A model generated the notes under the pieces. That model was given only the letters and a program-made list of their open reading frames with translations. It did not search any database and was not told the DNA's origin. 64,000 nt of DNA from JBBEAM01 sp942491105 (GTDB lineage: Bacteria; Pseudomonadota; Alphaproteobacteria; Kiloniellales; DSM-21159), in the NCBI GenBank assembly GCA_942491105.1, contig CALNZX010000002.1:310001-374000 (forward strand), given 5' to 3'. The position numbers were made by a program, and so were the translations under genes. Below are positions 8,636 through 16,523 of this stretch, piece after piece; positions within the stretch are counted from its first letter, which is position 1, and each line of letters starts with the position of its first letter.

Positions 8636-9388
8636 ATGGGAAACCTCGTTTGGCTGGCTTCCTATCCCTTCTCGGGGAACCGCTGGGTACGCGGCTTTTT
8701 GTACTGTGCCCTGCGCAAGCCGGAGACAGCGCCGAGCCTTCAGGATCTGCGCAAGTTGAGCCTTGCCGATACCGACCCGGGATTCTACGAGCAGCTCTCC
8801 GGCAAGACGATCGATCAGCTGCAGCCGCAGGAAGTTCATAACCTGCGTCCGCAGGTGCAGCAGCAGATGACCCAGGTTCATCCCAACCCGGTGATGGTCG
8901 AAACCGCGAATGCCTTCGCGACGATCGGCGACGTACCGCTGTTTTCCAGCGAGTACACGGCGGCCAGCGTTTACATCGTGCGCAATCCCTTCGCGGTGGT
9001 GCAGGCCATGTCGCAGCAGGCCGGCATGGATGTGGAACGGGCGATCGATAGTCTTGCCAATGCCAACTTCTTTCCGATGTTTTCCAAGCGCTCCCTGCCG
9101 GCTTTCTGCGGGCGCTGGGGCGAGCATGTGCGCAGCTGGGGCAGGCCGCCCTGGCAGGGACATCTGGTCCTGCGCTACGAGGACTTGGTTGCTAATCCAG
9201 GCGAAAGCTTCGGCAATCTTCTGAATTTCATGAACATTCCCCTGAGCCCGGAAGAAACCCTGCGCGCCGCCGAACTGTCAAAACCAGAGGAAGGCGCCGC
9301 GCCGCTGGCCGATCTGAGCGAGCAGCAAAAGCAGAGGATCATCGCCAGCAACGAGGAGATGATGCGCCACTTCGGCTACCTGCAATAA
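8636..9388 (+). CDS. Sulfotransferase-fold protein, probable pseudoenzyme (ST1)
   Basis: 250-residue member of the sulfotransferase family and the first of four tandem paralogues. It keeps the opening WLASYP and the C-terminal LVLRYEDLVANPGESF core. Relative to its three neighbours the PAPS-binding Lys12 and Thr16 of PKSGNTW are Phe and Arg (PFSGNRW), the K-T-H catalytic motif is E-T-A (VMVETAN, residues 87-93), the 3'-phosphate Ser124 of RNPLDVxxS is Ala, and the C-terminal FF-x-x-GKRDQW segment is absent, leaving the protein about 28 residues shorter. Length, GC content and ribosome site (GGAGAG) look normal, so this is not decay by frameshift. A regulatory or scaffolding role is an inference. 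Confidence 0.85.
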   Translation: MGNLVWLASYPFSGNRWVRGFLYCALRKPETAPSLQDLRKLSLADTDPGFYEQLSGKTIDQLQPQEVHNLRPQVQQQMTQVHPNPVMVETANAFATIGDVPLFSSEYTAASVYIVRNPFAVVQAMSQQAGMDVERAIDSLANANFFPMFSKRSLPAFCGRWGEHVRSWGRPPWQGHLVLRYEDLVANPGESFGNLLNFMNIPLSPEETLRAAELSKPEEGAAPLADLSEQQKQRIIASNEEMMRHFGYLQ

Positions 9389-9459
9389 TGACGAGGCGCT
9401 GATCCGCGCATAGACTCCGCGGGCTCCTTATCGGCCACCACAGCAAGGACTTCACGCGC

Positions 9460-10296
9460 ATGGGCGCTATCGTTTGGCTCGCTTCCTTTCCCAAATCCGG
9501 GAACACCTGGATGCGGGCATTGCTGCACAACCTGCTGATCAATCCCGACAAACCGATCCCGATCAACGAGATTGATCAGTACAGCCTGGGCGAAGCCGTC
9601 GCGAGTTGGTACTACCAATTCACCGATAAAAAGGCGCCGGAGTTAACGCCAGAAGAACTGGCGGAGCTGCGGCCGCGAGTCCACAAGGCCATGATGGGGG
9701 CGCACCCGGACTCGGTCTTCGTCAAAACCCATTCCTATCTCGGCGAGAGCTGCGGCAAGCATATTCACACCATGGAGTGCACGGCCGGGGCGATCTACGT
9801 GGTGCGCAACCCGCTGGATGTCTGCCCGTCCTTCGCCAATCACTTCGGCCTGACCATCGACCAGGCCATCGATGCCATGGCGGACGAGCGCGGCGTTGGC
9901 GCAGCCACCGATACCAGCGTCGTGGAGTACATCACGTCCTGGTCCCTCAACGTCCGCAGCTGGACCTTGATCCCGCACCCGCAAATCAAGGTCGTGCGCT
10001 ATGAAGACCTCTTGGAAAGGCCGCAGAGTACATTCGGAGAGGTCGCCAAGTTTCTCGGCCTCAATCCGCCGAAAGAACGCCTGAAGAAGGCGATTAAATT
10101 CAGCTCCTTCAAGGAGCTGAGCAAGCAGGAAGCACAGGCCGGCTTTAAGGAAAAGAGCGATCACGCCAAGAAGTTCTTCAACGTCGGCAAGCGCGACCAA
10201 TGGCGGGAAAAGCTCAGCGACGCGCAGGTCAAACGCATTGTCGAGACGCATCGAGAGCAAATGGAGCGGTTCAAATATGTGCCCCTGGGCTTCTAG
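9460..10296 (+). CDS. Sulfotransferase domain protein (ST2)
   Basis: 278-residue cytosolic PAPS-dependent sulfotransferase, acceptor unknown. The 5'-phosphosulfate loop PKSGNTW is intact (residues 11-17), the catalytic loop VKTHS has Lys89 and His91, the 3'-phosphate site RNPLDVCPS has Arg116 and Ser124, and the C-terminal GKRDQW (243-248) matches the conserved end motif of the fold. There is no signal peptide or membrane segment. It lies 71 bp after ST1 and 33 bp before ST3 on the same strand, so probably in one operon. The closest relatives are its own neighbours ST3 and ST4, pointing to tandem duplication. Confidence 0.92.
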   Translation: MGAIVWLASFPKSGNTWMRALLHNLLINPDKPIPINEIDQYSLGEAVASWYYQFTDKKAPELTPEELAELRPRVHKAMMGAHPDSVFVKTHSYLGESCGKHIHTMECTAGAIYVVRNPLDVCPSFANHFGLTIDQAIDAMADERGVGAATDTSVVEYITSWSLNVRSWTLIPHPQIKVVRYEDLLERPQSTFGEVAKFLGLNPPKERLKKAIKFSSFKELSKQEAQAGFKEKSDHAKKFFNVGKRDQWREKLSDAQVKRIVETHREQMERFKYVPLGF

Positions 10297-10329
10297 CGCG
10301 CCGCGTCACGGGCGGGGGTTTCAGCGCTA

Positions 10330-11169
10330 ATGGGCGGTCTGGTCTGGCTGGCATCCTATCCGAAATCTGGCAATACCTGGCTGCGCGCCTTTCTCGCCGC
10401 GTTGCTCGCCCCCGAAGAAAAGCAGGAGTTCGAGCTCGAGGATCTGGCCAAGTTCAACGTCCAGGCCAGCCACTACGAATGCTACAGGCCCTTCACCGAT
10501 AAACCGCCGCGCGCCTTATCGCTGGCCGATTTGGCGGCGTTGCGGCCCCGGGTTCATGCCTATCTGACAAAGGCGCGCGAAGGTTCGGTCTTCGTCAAGA
10601 CGCATAGCTTTCTGGGCGAGAGCAACGGCGTTCCCTTGATCACCATGGAGCACACGGCCGGCGCGATCTACGTGGTGCGCAATCCCCTGGACGTGGCGGT
10701 ATCGAGCCTCAGCTACTTTGGCCTGGATGTCGATTCGGCGATCCAGGCCCTGGCCAACAAGGGGCGCGCCACCGAAGCGACGGACAAGCTCGTCATCGAA
10801 CCGGTTTCCTCCTGGTCGGTGAACGTGGATAGCTGGACCCGGGTTCCGCACCCCGCCTTACACATCGTGCGCTACGAGGACATGCTCGACCGGCCGCTCG
10901 AAACATTCGGCGGCATCGCGCAATTCCTCGGCGTGGCGCCGCCGCCTGAGCGTTTGCGCGCGGCGATCGAGGCGACGTCCTTCGAAAGTTTGAAGAAGCA
11001 GGAGAGCCAAAAGGGCTTTCGCGAGCGCAGTTCCTATCAGGAGCACTTCTTCCGCAGCGGTAAGCGCGATCAATGGAAAGAAGTCCTGAAAGACGCGCAG
11101 GCGCGGCAGCTGATCGAAGACCATCGCGAAACCATGGCGCGCTTCGGCTATCTACCGGAAGGTCTATGA
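10330..11169 (+). CDS. Sulfotransferase domain protein (ST3)
   Basis: 279-residue PAPS-dependent sulfotransferase. All motifs are intact: PKSGNTWLRAFL from residue 11, VKTHS with Lys90 and His92, RNPLDVAVS with Arg117 and Ser125, and GKRDQW at 244-249. It shares with ST2 the segment VFVKTHSxLGES and the AGAIYVVRNPLDV block, so these two are the most similar pair. It differs mainly at residues 30-60, the region expected to contact the acceptor, which suggests different substrates. It is separated from ST4 by only 29 bp. The acceptor cannot be told from sequence. Confidence 0.92.
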   Translation: MGGLVWLASYPKSGNTWLRAFLAALLAPEEKQEFELEDLAKFNVQASHYECYRPFTDKPPRALSLADLAALRPRVHAYLTKAREGSVFVKTHSFLGESNGVPLITMEHTAGAIYVVRNPLDVAVSSLSYFGLDVDSAIQALANKGRATEATDKLVIEPVSSWSVNVDSWTRVPHPALHIVRYEDMLDRPLETFGGIAQFLGVAPPPERLRAAIEATSFESLKKQESQKGFRERSSYQEHFFRSGKRDQWKEVLKDAQARQLIEDHRETMARFGYLPEGL

Positions 11170-11198
11170 GCAGGCTGTGAGATAAGGAGGTTGGGCGA

Positions 11199-12035
11199 AT
11201 GGGAAAGTTGCTGTGGCTCGCCTCCTATCCAAAATCCGGAAACACCTGGCTGCGCCTCTTTCTCCTGACTTTGCTGCGCGACCCTCCAGAGCCCCTATCC
11301 ATCAACGAGGTCGCCAAGCTGACAGTCGCCGATATGTGGCGCAGCGACTACGAACGCCTGTCGGGGAAAAGCTACGATACGCTGAGCTGGCAGGAGATCG
11401 CGCAGCTCCGGCCGCGGCTGCACCGCGAATTGACGACGGCCCACCCCAATCCCGTGATGGTCAAGACCCACAGCGTGCTGGGAGATCACTACGGCACGCC
11501 CTTGATCACGCCAGAGGTTACCGCGGCGGCCATCTATGTCCTGCGCAATCCGCTCGACATCGCCGCCTCCCTCGCCAACCACGCGGCCATGGATCTAGAG
11601 CAAACCGTGGAGTTCATGTGCCGGGAAGATGCCATGCTCGACGACGGCGGCAAATACGTTCCCACGGTGGTCTCCTCCTGGTCGACCCATGTAAAATCCT
11701 GGACCGTCCATAAGCATCGTCAACTGCTGGTGCTGCGCTACGAGGATATGCTCGCCGCGCCCGAAGCGACCTTCACCAAGGTTGCGCGGTTTCTGAACCT
11801 TGCGAGAAGCGAGGAACAGATACGCAAGGCGATCGCCTATACCTCTTTCGATGTGCTGAAAGGTCAGGAACAGCGGCAAGGTTTTGGCGAGCGTCACGAA
11901 AAAACCGAGCGCTTCTTCAGAAAAGGACGGGCCGGTTCCTGGCAGGAGGAACTAACTCCGGAGCAGGCGCGGCGCCTCCTATCGTGCCACGCGGAGCAAA
12001 TGCGCCGCTTCGGTTATGACGCAGTTTCCCCGTAA
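11199..12035 (+). CDS. Sulfotransferase domain protein (ST4)
   Basis: 278-residue PAPS-dependent sulfotransferase with intact PKSGNTW (11-17), VKTHS (Lys89, His91) and RNPLDIAAS (Arg116, Ser124). The C-terminal motif is GRAGSW (243-248), nearer to the classical GxxGxW form than the GKRDQW of ST2 and ST3. It has the best ribosome site of the array (AAGGAGG, about 10 bp before ATG). Its N-terminal part (YERLSGKSYDTLSWQEIAQLRP) resembles ST1 (YEQLSGKTIDQLQPQEVHNLRP) more than ST2 or ST3, which makes ST4 the likely parent-like copy of the inactive ST1. It ends 191 bp before porin 2. Confidence 0.92.
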   Translation: MGKLLWLASYPKSGNTWLRLFLLTLLRDPPEPLSINEVAKLTVADMWRSDYERLSGKSYDTLSWQEIAQLRPRLHRELTTAHPNPVMVKTHSVLGDHYGTPLITPEVTAAAIYVLRNPLDIAASLANHAAMDLEQTVEFMCREDAMLDDGGKYVPTVVSSWSTHVKSWTVHKHRQLLVLRYEDMLAAPEATFTKVARFLNLARSEEQIRKAIAYTSFDVLKGQEQRQGFGERHEKTERFFRKGRAGSWQEELTPEQARRLLSCHAEQMRRFGYDAVSP

Positions 12036-12074
12036 GCGGACGTCCTTGTTGAAACATGAAATAAAAATGCGCAT

Positions 12075-12090
12075 GTGACAAAAATGTCAC
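12075..12090. promoter_or_regulatory. 16-bp palindrome upstream of porin 2
   Basis: GTGACAAAAATGTCAC is a perfect inverted repeat (GTGACA/TGTCAC with AAAA centre) in an AT-rich pocket between ST4 and porin 2. The outer half-site TGTGA resembles CRP/FNR-family sites, but the spacing is 8 rather than 6, so assignment is uncertain. It is a good candidate operator for porin 2. Confidence 0.5.
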
Positions 12091-12134
12091 GAACTATGTA
12101 AAATCCAATCTATCCGGTCGAGGGGTTTGCGGGA

Positions 12135-12153
12135 ATACCCCCCTTGGAGGTAT
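12135..12153. promoter_or_regulatory. Imperfect inverted repeat in the porin 2 leader
   Basis: ATACCCCC-CTT-GGAGGTAT has 8-bp arms with one mismatch, about 75 bp before the porin 2 ATG. It could be an operator or an mRNA hairpin; nothing similar precedes porin 1. Confidence 0.3.
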
Positions 12154-12226
12154 AACCAATAGATTGAATTTGTGCCAAAAGTAATATGCCGAATGAAGCA
12201 GTGGTTCTAATGGGGGAGTGAATGTC

Positions 12227-13474
12227 ATGAAAAAGCTTCTACTTGGCTCTACGGCCATTGCGGTCGCAGGCCTCGTCGCAGGCCCCGCCATGGCGGAAGA
12301 TGGAAAAATTTCTCTGTCCGTCGGCGGCTACTACCAGAACATCGTCACCTTCGTGAGTCAGGACGACGACGACATCAACGTCGGTATTGGCGGCGGCAAT
12401 TTTGAAATTCCCTACGATCGCGAGTTCAATCCGGTGAACGTCCGTCACGAGGGCGAAATTCACTTCAAGGGTGAGACCACCCTGGACAACGGACTGAACG
12501 TCGGCTTCCAGGCGCAGCTCGAGGCGATCACCCAGGGCGACCAGATGGACGAGACGTACCTGTACTTCTCGGGCAGCTGGGGCCGTTTGGTGATGGGTTC
12601 GGAGAACTCCGCTCCCTACCTGATGGCCTATGCCGCGCCTTACGCTGGCCTGGGCATCAATTCGCCGAACTTCTTCATGTTCTCGCCGTCGCTGTCGGCC
12701 AGCGCCGCGACCTCGGGTTACCTGAACCTGGCGTCCGACGCGAACAAGATCACCTACTTCACCCCGCGTTTCGGTGGCTTCCAGCTGGGCGTGTCCTACA
12801 CCCCGAACATCGACTCGGCTGGCGGTAACCGTCAGACCTTCGGCCTCAACACCGACGAGGATGCCGGCGATCTGAACCACGTGATTGCGGCCGGCGTGAA
12901 CTTCGTTGAAAGCTTCAACGGTGTCGACGTCGCGATCTTCGCGGGTGCCGAGTGGGCCAATCGCGAAGAGGATGGCGTGGCCGTTATTACGATGATCCCG
13001 ACGCCTCCGCAGGGCACCTTCTTTGCGGTGGCCGAGGATGATTACCAGTCCTATCAGGCCGGTTTGAATATCGGCTTCTCCGGCTTCACGGTCGGCGGCT
13101 CCGTCAGCTACGTCGATGCCGGCTTCGACGATGACTTCGTCGATTCCGACTCCGATCAGTGGTTCTACGATGTTGGCGCCACCTACTCGACCGGTCCCTG
13201 GACTGTCGGCCTGACCTACAGCTACTCGGATCTCGAGTTGAATGGCGGGGCTCTCGCCTTCCCGTTCGGCTACTCGACCTTCGAATCGCGTCGGCACATG
13301 GTTGAGCTCGGCGCGTCCTACGCCCTGTCTCCGGGCGTCACCATCTACGGCGCGGGCCAGTGGATGAAACAGCTCAACGACTACGAAGTCGATGCCGTGG
13401 TCGGTCCGGATATCGATGCCGACCAGGACACCGAAGGCTGGGGCCTTTCCATCGGCACCAAGCTGTCCTTCTAA
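12227..13474 (+). CDS. Outer-membrane porin, copy 2
   Basis: 415-residue paralogue of porin 1 with the same architecture: signal peptide MKKLLLGSTAIAVAGLVAGP, AMA cleavage, mature start EDGKISLSVGG and terminal strand SIGTKLSF. It is longer by about 41 residues, through an insert near residue 40 (INVGIGGGNFEIP) and larger loops in the C-terminal half (for example around DGVAVITMIPTPPQGTFF), which by porin topology should be surface exposed. The central part is almost identical to porin 1, so channel core and oligomer contacts should be shared while external loops differ. The start at 12227 has GGGGAG 10 bp upstream; an in-frame GTG three codons earlier is less likely. Confidence 0.95.
   Translation: MKKLLLGSTAIAVAGLVAGPAMAEDGKISLSVGGYYQNIVTFVSQDDDDINVGIGGGNFEIPYDREFNPVNVRHEGEIHFKGETTLDNGLNVGFQAQLEAITQGDQMDETYLYFSGSWGRLVMGSENSAPYLMAYAAPYAGLGINSPNFFMFSPSLSASAATSGYLNLASDANKITYFTPRFGGFQLGVSYTPNIDSAGGNRQTFGLNTDEDAGDLNHVIAAGVNFVESFNGVDVAIFAGAEWANREEDGVAVITMIPTPPQGTFFAVAEDDYQSYQAGLNIGFSGFTVGGSVSYVDAGFDDDFVDSDSDQWFYDVGATYSTGPWTVGLTYSYSDLELNGGALAFPFGYSTFESRRHMVELGASYALSPGVTIYGAGQWMKQLNDYEVDAVVGPDIDADQDTEGWGLSIGTKLSF
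12419..12814 (+). repeat. Porin homogenised block, copy 2
   Basis: Partner of 7461-7856, same length and about 95% identical by hand count. Recombination between the two would delete all four sulfotransferases and leave one hybrid porin. Confidence 0.85.
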
Positions 13475-13500
13475 GAGAGCTCCCGGATAATCTCGGAACG

Positions 13501-13527
13501 GGGCGGGCCAGCGGGCCCGCCCTTTTT
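13501..13527 (+). terminator. Rho-independent terminator of porin 2
   Basis: Stem GGGCGGGCC/GGCCCGCCC (9 bp) with a 4-nt loop and a T5 run, 27 bp after the porin 2 stop. It closely resembles the porin 1 terminator, so the terminator may have been duplicated with the gene. Confidence 0.93.
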
Positions 13528-13559
13528 CTTTGCGCGGCGGGGCTTCGAAAAAGCCGGAC

Positions 13560-14222
13560 CTAGACCTCGCTCCACATCCGCAAAAGGTTCTGGTGAACTT
13601 GGCCAAAATCCTCCGGATAGCTCGATTCCGGAAGGTCCGTGGCGATGCGATGGCGCAGCTTGTCCATCTCGAACAGCAAGCGCCGCTGTTCGCTATCCTT
13701 TACGAAAGACTGTATCCAGCCCACGGCGCACCAGCGGCTGCCCGTGGTAATCGGGTCGACGCGGTGCAGCATGGTCGAGGGATAGAGCATGACGTCGCCG
13801 GCGCCATGCTTGATGCGCTGCTCGCCATAGGGCGTCTGCAGCACGAACTCACCGCCTTCGTAGTCGCCGGGATCGGTCAGGAAGATCGTGAAGGAGATAT
13901 CCGCGCGCAGCGGACGCTGAGAATCCCCCATCAAGGCCGCGTCCATGTGGTCCTTGTATTCCATGCCCGGGTCGTAGCGGTTGAAGATCAAGTAGATCTG
14001 CTTGGGTATGGCGTAGGAGGTCACTTCCTGGCGCTGGAACATGCGCCCCACGCAAGCCTTGCTGGCGGCGGTGACTTCGGGAGCCGCCTGATTGGCCTGC
14101 AGATTGCGCTTCAAAACCGCCTTTCCGCTGACGCTGCCGTCGACGAATTGAGCCCGCTCCAAAGTATCGCGGAGCTGCGAGACTTCCGCCGAACCAAAAA
14201 GCTTGGGAACCTTAAGCAGCAT
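13560..14222 (-). CDS. PKHD-type 2OG-Fe(II) hydroxylase (PiuC/YbiX-like)
   Basis: 220-residue iron and 2-oxoglutarate dependent hydroxylase. Iron ligands are His92 and Asp94 (EYKDHMDAAL) and His153 (STMLHRVDPITTGSR), with the 2OG-binding Arg about ten residues later. The internal DISFTIFLTDPGDYEGGEF is characteristic of the P4Hc fold. Family members are often iron-regulated and linked to TonB receptors, but no such gene is adjacent. It is convergent with porin 2 and, with the oxygenase at 6.5 kb, brackets the porin-sulfotransferase array. The physiological substrate is unknown. Confidence 0.87.
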   Translation of the reverse strand: MLLKVPKLFGSAEVSQLRDTLERAQFVDGSVSGKAVLKRNLQANQAAPEVTAASKACVGRMFQRQEVTSYAIPKQIYLIFNRYDPGMEYKDHMDAALMGDSQRPLRADISFTIFLTDPGDYEGGEFVLQTPYGEQRIKHGAGDVMLYPSTMLHRVDPITTGSRWCAVGWIQSFVKDSEQRRLLFEMDKLRHRIATDLPESSYPEDFGQVHQNLLRMWSEV

Positions 14223-14280
14223 GGAAATGCCTCTATCTGCTGTCTGGCGAGACCTTGTGCTACGTGCTAAAGCAGCCCCG

Positions 14281-14967
14281 ATGACCGCGCAAGCTGCAAT
14301 CGCCGAGAACTTACATCAGGTCGGCCGGACCATCACCGCCGCCGCCGAAGCGGTGACGCGTTCCCCCACGGAAATCACTCTGGTCGCCGTCAGTAAGATG
14401 CAGCCCGCCGAAGCCGTCGAGGCGGCCTTGGCGGCTGGCCAGTGCGTATTCGGGGAGAACCGGGTCCAAGAGGCGCAGGCCAAGTTCACGGAATTGAAGC
14501 GCCGGAATCCACAGATCGAACTGCACCTCATCGGCCCCCTGCAGACCAACAAGGCCGAGGAAGCCGTCGCCCTTTTCGACGTCATCGAGGTCCTCGACCG
14601 CCCGAAGCTGGCGGCGGCGCTGGCCAAGGCCATGGGCAAGATCGGCCGCCGGCCGCGCTGTTACATTCAGGTCAACACCGGCGAAGAGCCACAGAAAGCC
14701 GGGGTCGTGCCTGGCGAGGCCGATGCCTTCATCGCTGCCTGCCGGGAGGATTATGGCCTGCCGGTCGAGGGCCTGATGTGCATCCCGCCCCATGACGAGG
14801 AACCGGCGCTGCACTTCGCGCTGCTGCGCGACATCGCCGCGCGCAACGGCCTGAAGGTTCTATCGATGGGCATGTCCGGCGATTTCGAGACCGCGGTTCG
14901 CCTCGGCGCTACCCATGTACGGGTCGGCACGGCGATCTTCGGCGCGCGTCCGCCGCGCGAGGGTTAG
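14281..14967 (+). CDS. YggS/PROSC-family PLP homeostasis protein
   Basis: 228-residue pyridoxal-phosphate-binding TIM-barrel protein that buffers PLP and affects amino-acid pools; it has no established catalytic activity. The PLP lysine is in ITLVAVSKMQP, followed by FGENRVQEAQAKF, LIGPLQTNK and the C-terminal LSMGMSGDFETAVRLGATHVRVGTAIFG signature, all typical of the family. The frame is open 26 codons upstream; the ATG at 14281 gives the usual family length. It overlaps convergently by 4 bp with the L,D-transpeptidase gene. Confidence 0.95.
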   Translation: MTAQAAIAENLHQVGRTITAAAEAVTRSPTEITLVAVSKMQPAEAVEAALAAGQCVFGENRVQEAQAKFTELKRRNPQIELHLIGPLQTNKAEEAVALFDVIEVLDRPKLAAALAKAMGKIGRRPRCYIQVNTGEEPQKAGVVPGEADAFIAACREDYGLPVEGLMCIPPHDEEPALHFALLRDIAARNGLKVLSMGMSGDFETAVRLGATHVRVGTAIFGARPPREG

Positions 14968-15485
14968 TCTGGGGACTTCACCACGACATGGCTCGCGGCC
15001 GTGAGCAGCGGAAGCAGGGAGAGCAGATCCTCGCGCCGCAGTGCCACGCAACCCTCCGTCGGAGCAAAGCCGGGCCGCGCGATATGCAGGAAGATCGCGC
15101 TGCCGTCGCCGGGCCGCGGCGGCCTGTCGTTATAGCCAAGCTCGCCGATCACATCGTACAGCCCGTCTTCGCGCCAGAGACGTTCATGGCGGCTGGGATA
15201 GGGCAGCTTGATCAAGCGGTTATAGGCAGCGTCGGCGGGGTCGTCGCACCAGCCATCGTCCGGCTTGAGGACCCGTAATGGCAAGGCGGTCTGGGGCCTT
15301 TCAACGCGGTCCGCGCGATAGTGCAGACGGCGGAGCGGCCAGACGCCGATCGGGGTGGCGCCGTCGCCCTCCCGCTTACAGGCGCTGACGCCGCCGCGGC
15401 CGATGGCGCAGCGCAGCTTGCGGCCGGCTATTTCCACCTGCCAAAGGCCAAGGTCATCCCGGGAAACGATCAGCTCCATGTCCAC
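14964..15485 (-). CDS. L,D-transpeptidase (YkuD) family protein
   Basis: 173-residue YkuD-domain protein, a family that forms 3-3 peptidoglycan cross-links or anchors proteins to the wall. Catalytic residues are His134 (FLHIARPGF) and Cys146 in PTEGCVALRREDL, with Thr-Glu-Gly-Cys in place of the more common SxGC. There is no obvious signal peptide, which is common in this short subfamily (the 'L,D-transpeptidase family protein' of about 170 residues) and leaves its location uncertain. It is monocistronic, divergent from the hydrolase at 15.6 kb. Confidence 0.87.
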   Translation of the reverse strand: MDMELIVSRDDLGLWQVEIAGRKLRCAIGRGGVSACKREGDGATPIGVWPLRRLHYRADRVERPQTALPLRVLKPDDGWCDDPADAAYNRLIKLPYPSRHERLWREDGLYDVIGELGYNDRPPRPGDGSAIFLHIARPGFAPTEGCVALRREDLLSLLPLLTAASHVVVKSPD

Positions 15486-15604
15486 CTATTACTGACCGTG
15501 AAACGGCGGAGACGCAAGATCGCGCAGCCCTGCCTAGCGCCTTGCCCCCCTGCCCCCTGCCATGCCATGAAAAGCGGGTGGGAAACATCGAGGTGGTGAG
15601 AAAT

Positions 15605-16474
15605 ATGACGCGGGTCTGGAGGGACTACGACCAGAGCGGTCTCGACAATCAGATCAATCTGCGCCAACGCACGCCCGAGCATGCCGAGTATTTCGCGCGC
15701 TGGGCGGCGCAGGGGCAGGAGGTGCGCGCCGCGTTTTCCGGGTATCGGGAAATCGCCTACGGTCCCGCGCAGGCCGAGCGTCTCGATTACTTTCCCGCCG
15801 GACAGAGCGGGGCGCCTCTGCTCGTTTTCATCCACGGCGGTTATTGGCAGTCGCTCGATAAAGGCGATTTCAGCTACTTCGCGCCAGTCTATCGCGATGC
15901 CGGAATCGCCTATGCCTCGCTGAACTATACCTTGGCGCCCCAGGCCAAGATCGGACAGATGGTCGCGGAGGTGCGCCGGGCCTTGATCCATCTCCATGAA
16001 CAGGCCGGGAAGCTAGGCCATGACCCGGCGCGGATCTTCGCCGCCGGGCATTCCGCCGGCGGGCACCTGGCGGCGATGGCGGCTATCACCGACTGGGCGG
16101 CGCTGGGGCAGACCCCAGAGCTCCTGAAAGGCGCCTGCTCGATCTCCGGTCTCTATGAATTGGAACCGCTACGCCGGAGCTACCAGCAAGCGGTGTTGCA
16201 GCTCGACGGCGAAAGCGTCGCCGAGCTCAGTCCGCAGCGCCAGATCCCAGACAGGCTGCCGCCGACAATCTGCGCCGTGGGCAGCGAAGAGCCGGAGGAA
16301 TTTCGCGATCAGCAGGATGAATTCCTCGCCGCCTGCCGCGCCAAGGGTTTGCCGGTCGCGGAGGTCGCGCTGCCGGGCCGCCATCATTTCTCCGCGGTCG
16401 ATGCCGCGGCCGAGGCGGATCATGCATTGCATCGGGCGCTCCGCCGCTTGATCATGGACGGGGCTTTGCCATAA
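15605..16474 (+). CDS. Alpha/beta hydrolase, kynurenine formamidase-like
   Basis: 289-residue alpha/beta hydrolase. HGGYW (77-81) forms the oxyanion hole, the nucleophile is Ser150 in GHSAGGHL, and the catalytic His is in GRHHFSAVD near the C-terminus. The N-terminal DYDQSGLDNQINLRQRTPEH segment resembles bacterial arylformamidase-like esterases. Hydrolysis of N-formylkynurenine is possible, but no other kynurenine-pathway gene is adjacent, so 'esterase' is the safe call. Upstream frame is open; the ATG at 15605 has GAGGTG a few bases before it. Confidence 0.83.
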   Translation: MTRVWRDYDQSGLDNQINLRQRTPEHAEYFARWAAQGQEVRAAFSGYREIAYGPAQAERLDYFPAGQSGAPLLVFIHGGYWQSLDKGDFSYFAPVYRDAGIAYASLNYTLAPQAKIGQMVAEVRRALIHLHEQAGKLGHDPARIFAAGHSAGGHLAAMAAITDWAALGQTPELLKGACSISGLYELEPLRRSYQQAVLQLDGESVAELSPQRQIPDRLPPTICAVGSEEPEEFRDQQDEFLAACRAKGLPVAEVALPGRHHFSAVDAAAEADHALHRALRRLIMDGALP

Positions 16475-16523
16475 TCCGCCCGGGCCGCATGCTGGCCGGG
16501 CCTAGCAGGAAATTCATCACCTC

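Noticed and set aside
7296..13474. The porin-sulfotransferase array as a transposon
   Set aside because: No transposase and no terminal inverted repeats; the repeats are coding paralogues.
12239..13606. 455-residue minus frame opposite porin 2 (and the similar frame opposite porin 1)
   Set aside because: Mirror of the porin coding sequence; both copies occur simply because the porins are paralogues.
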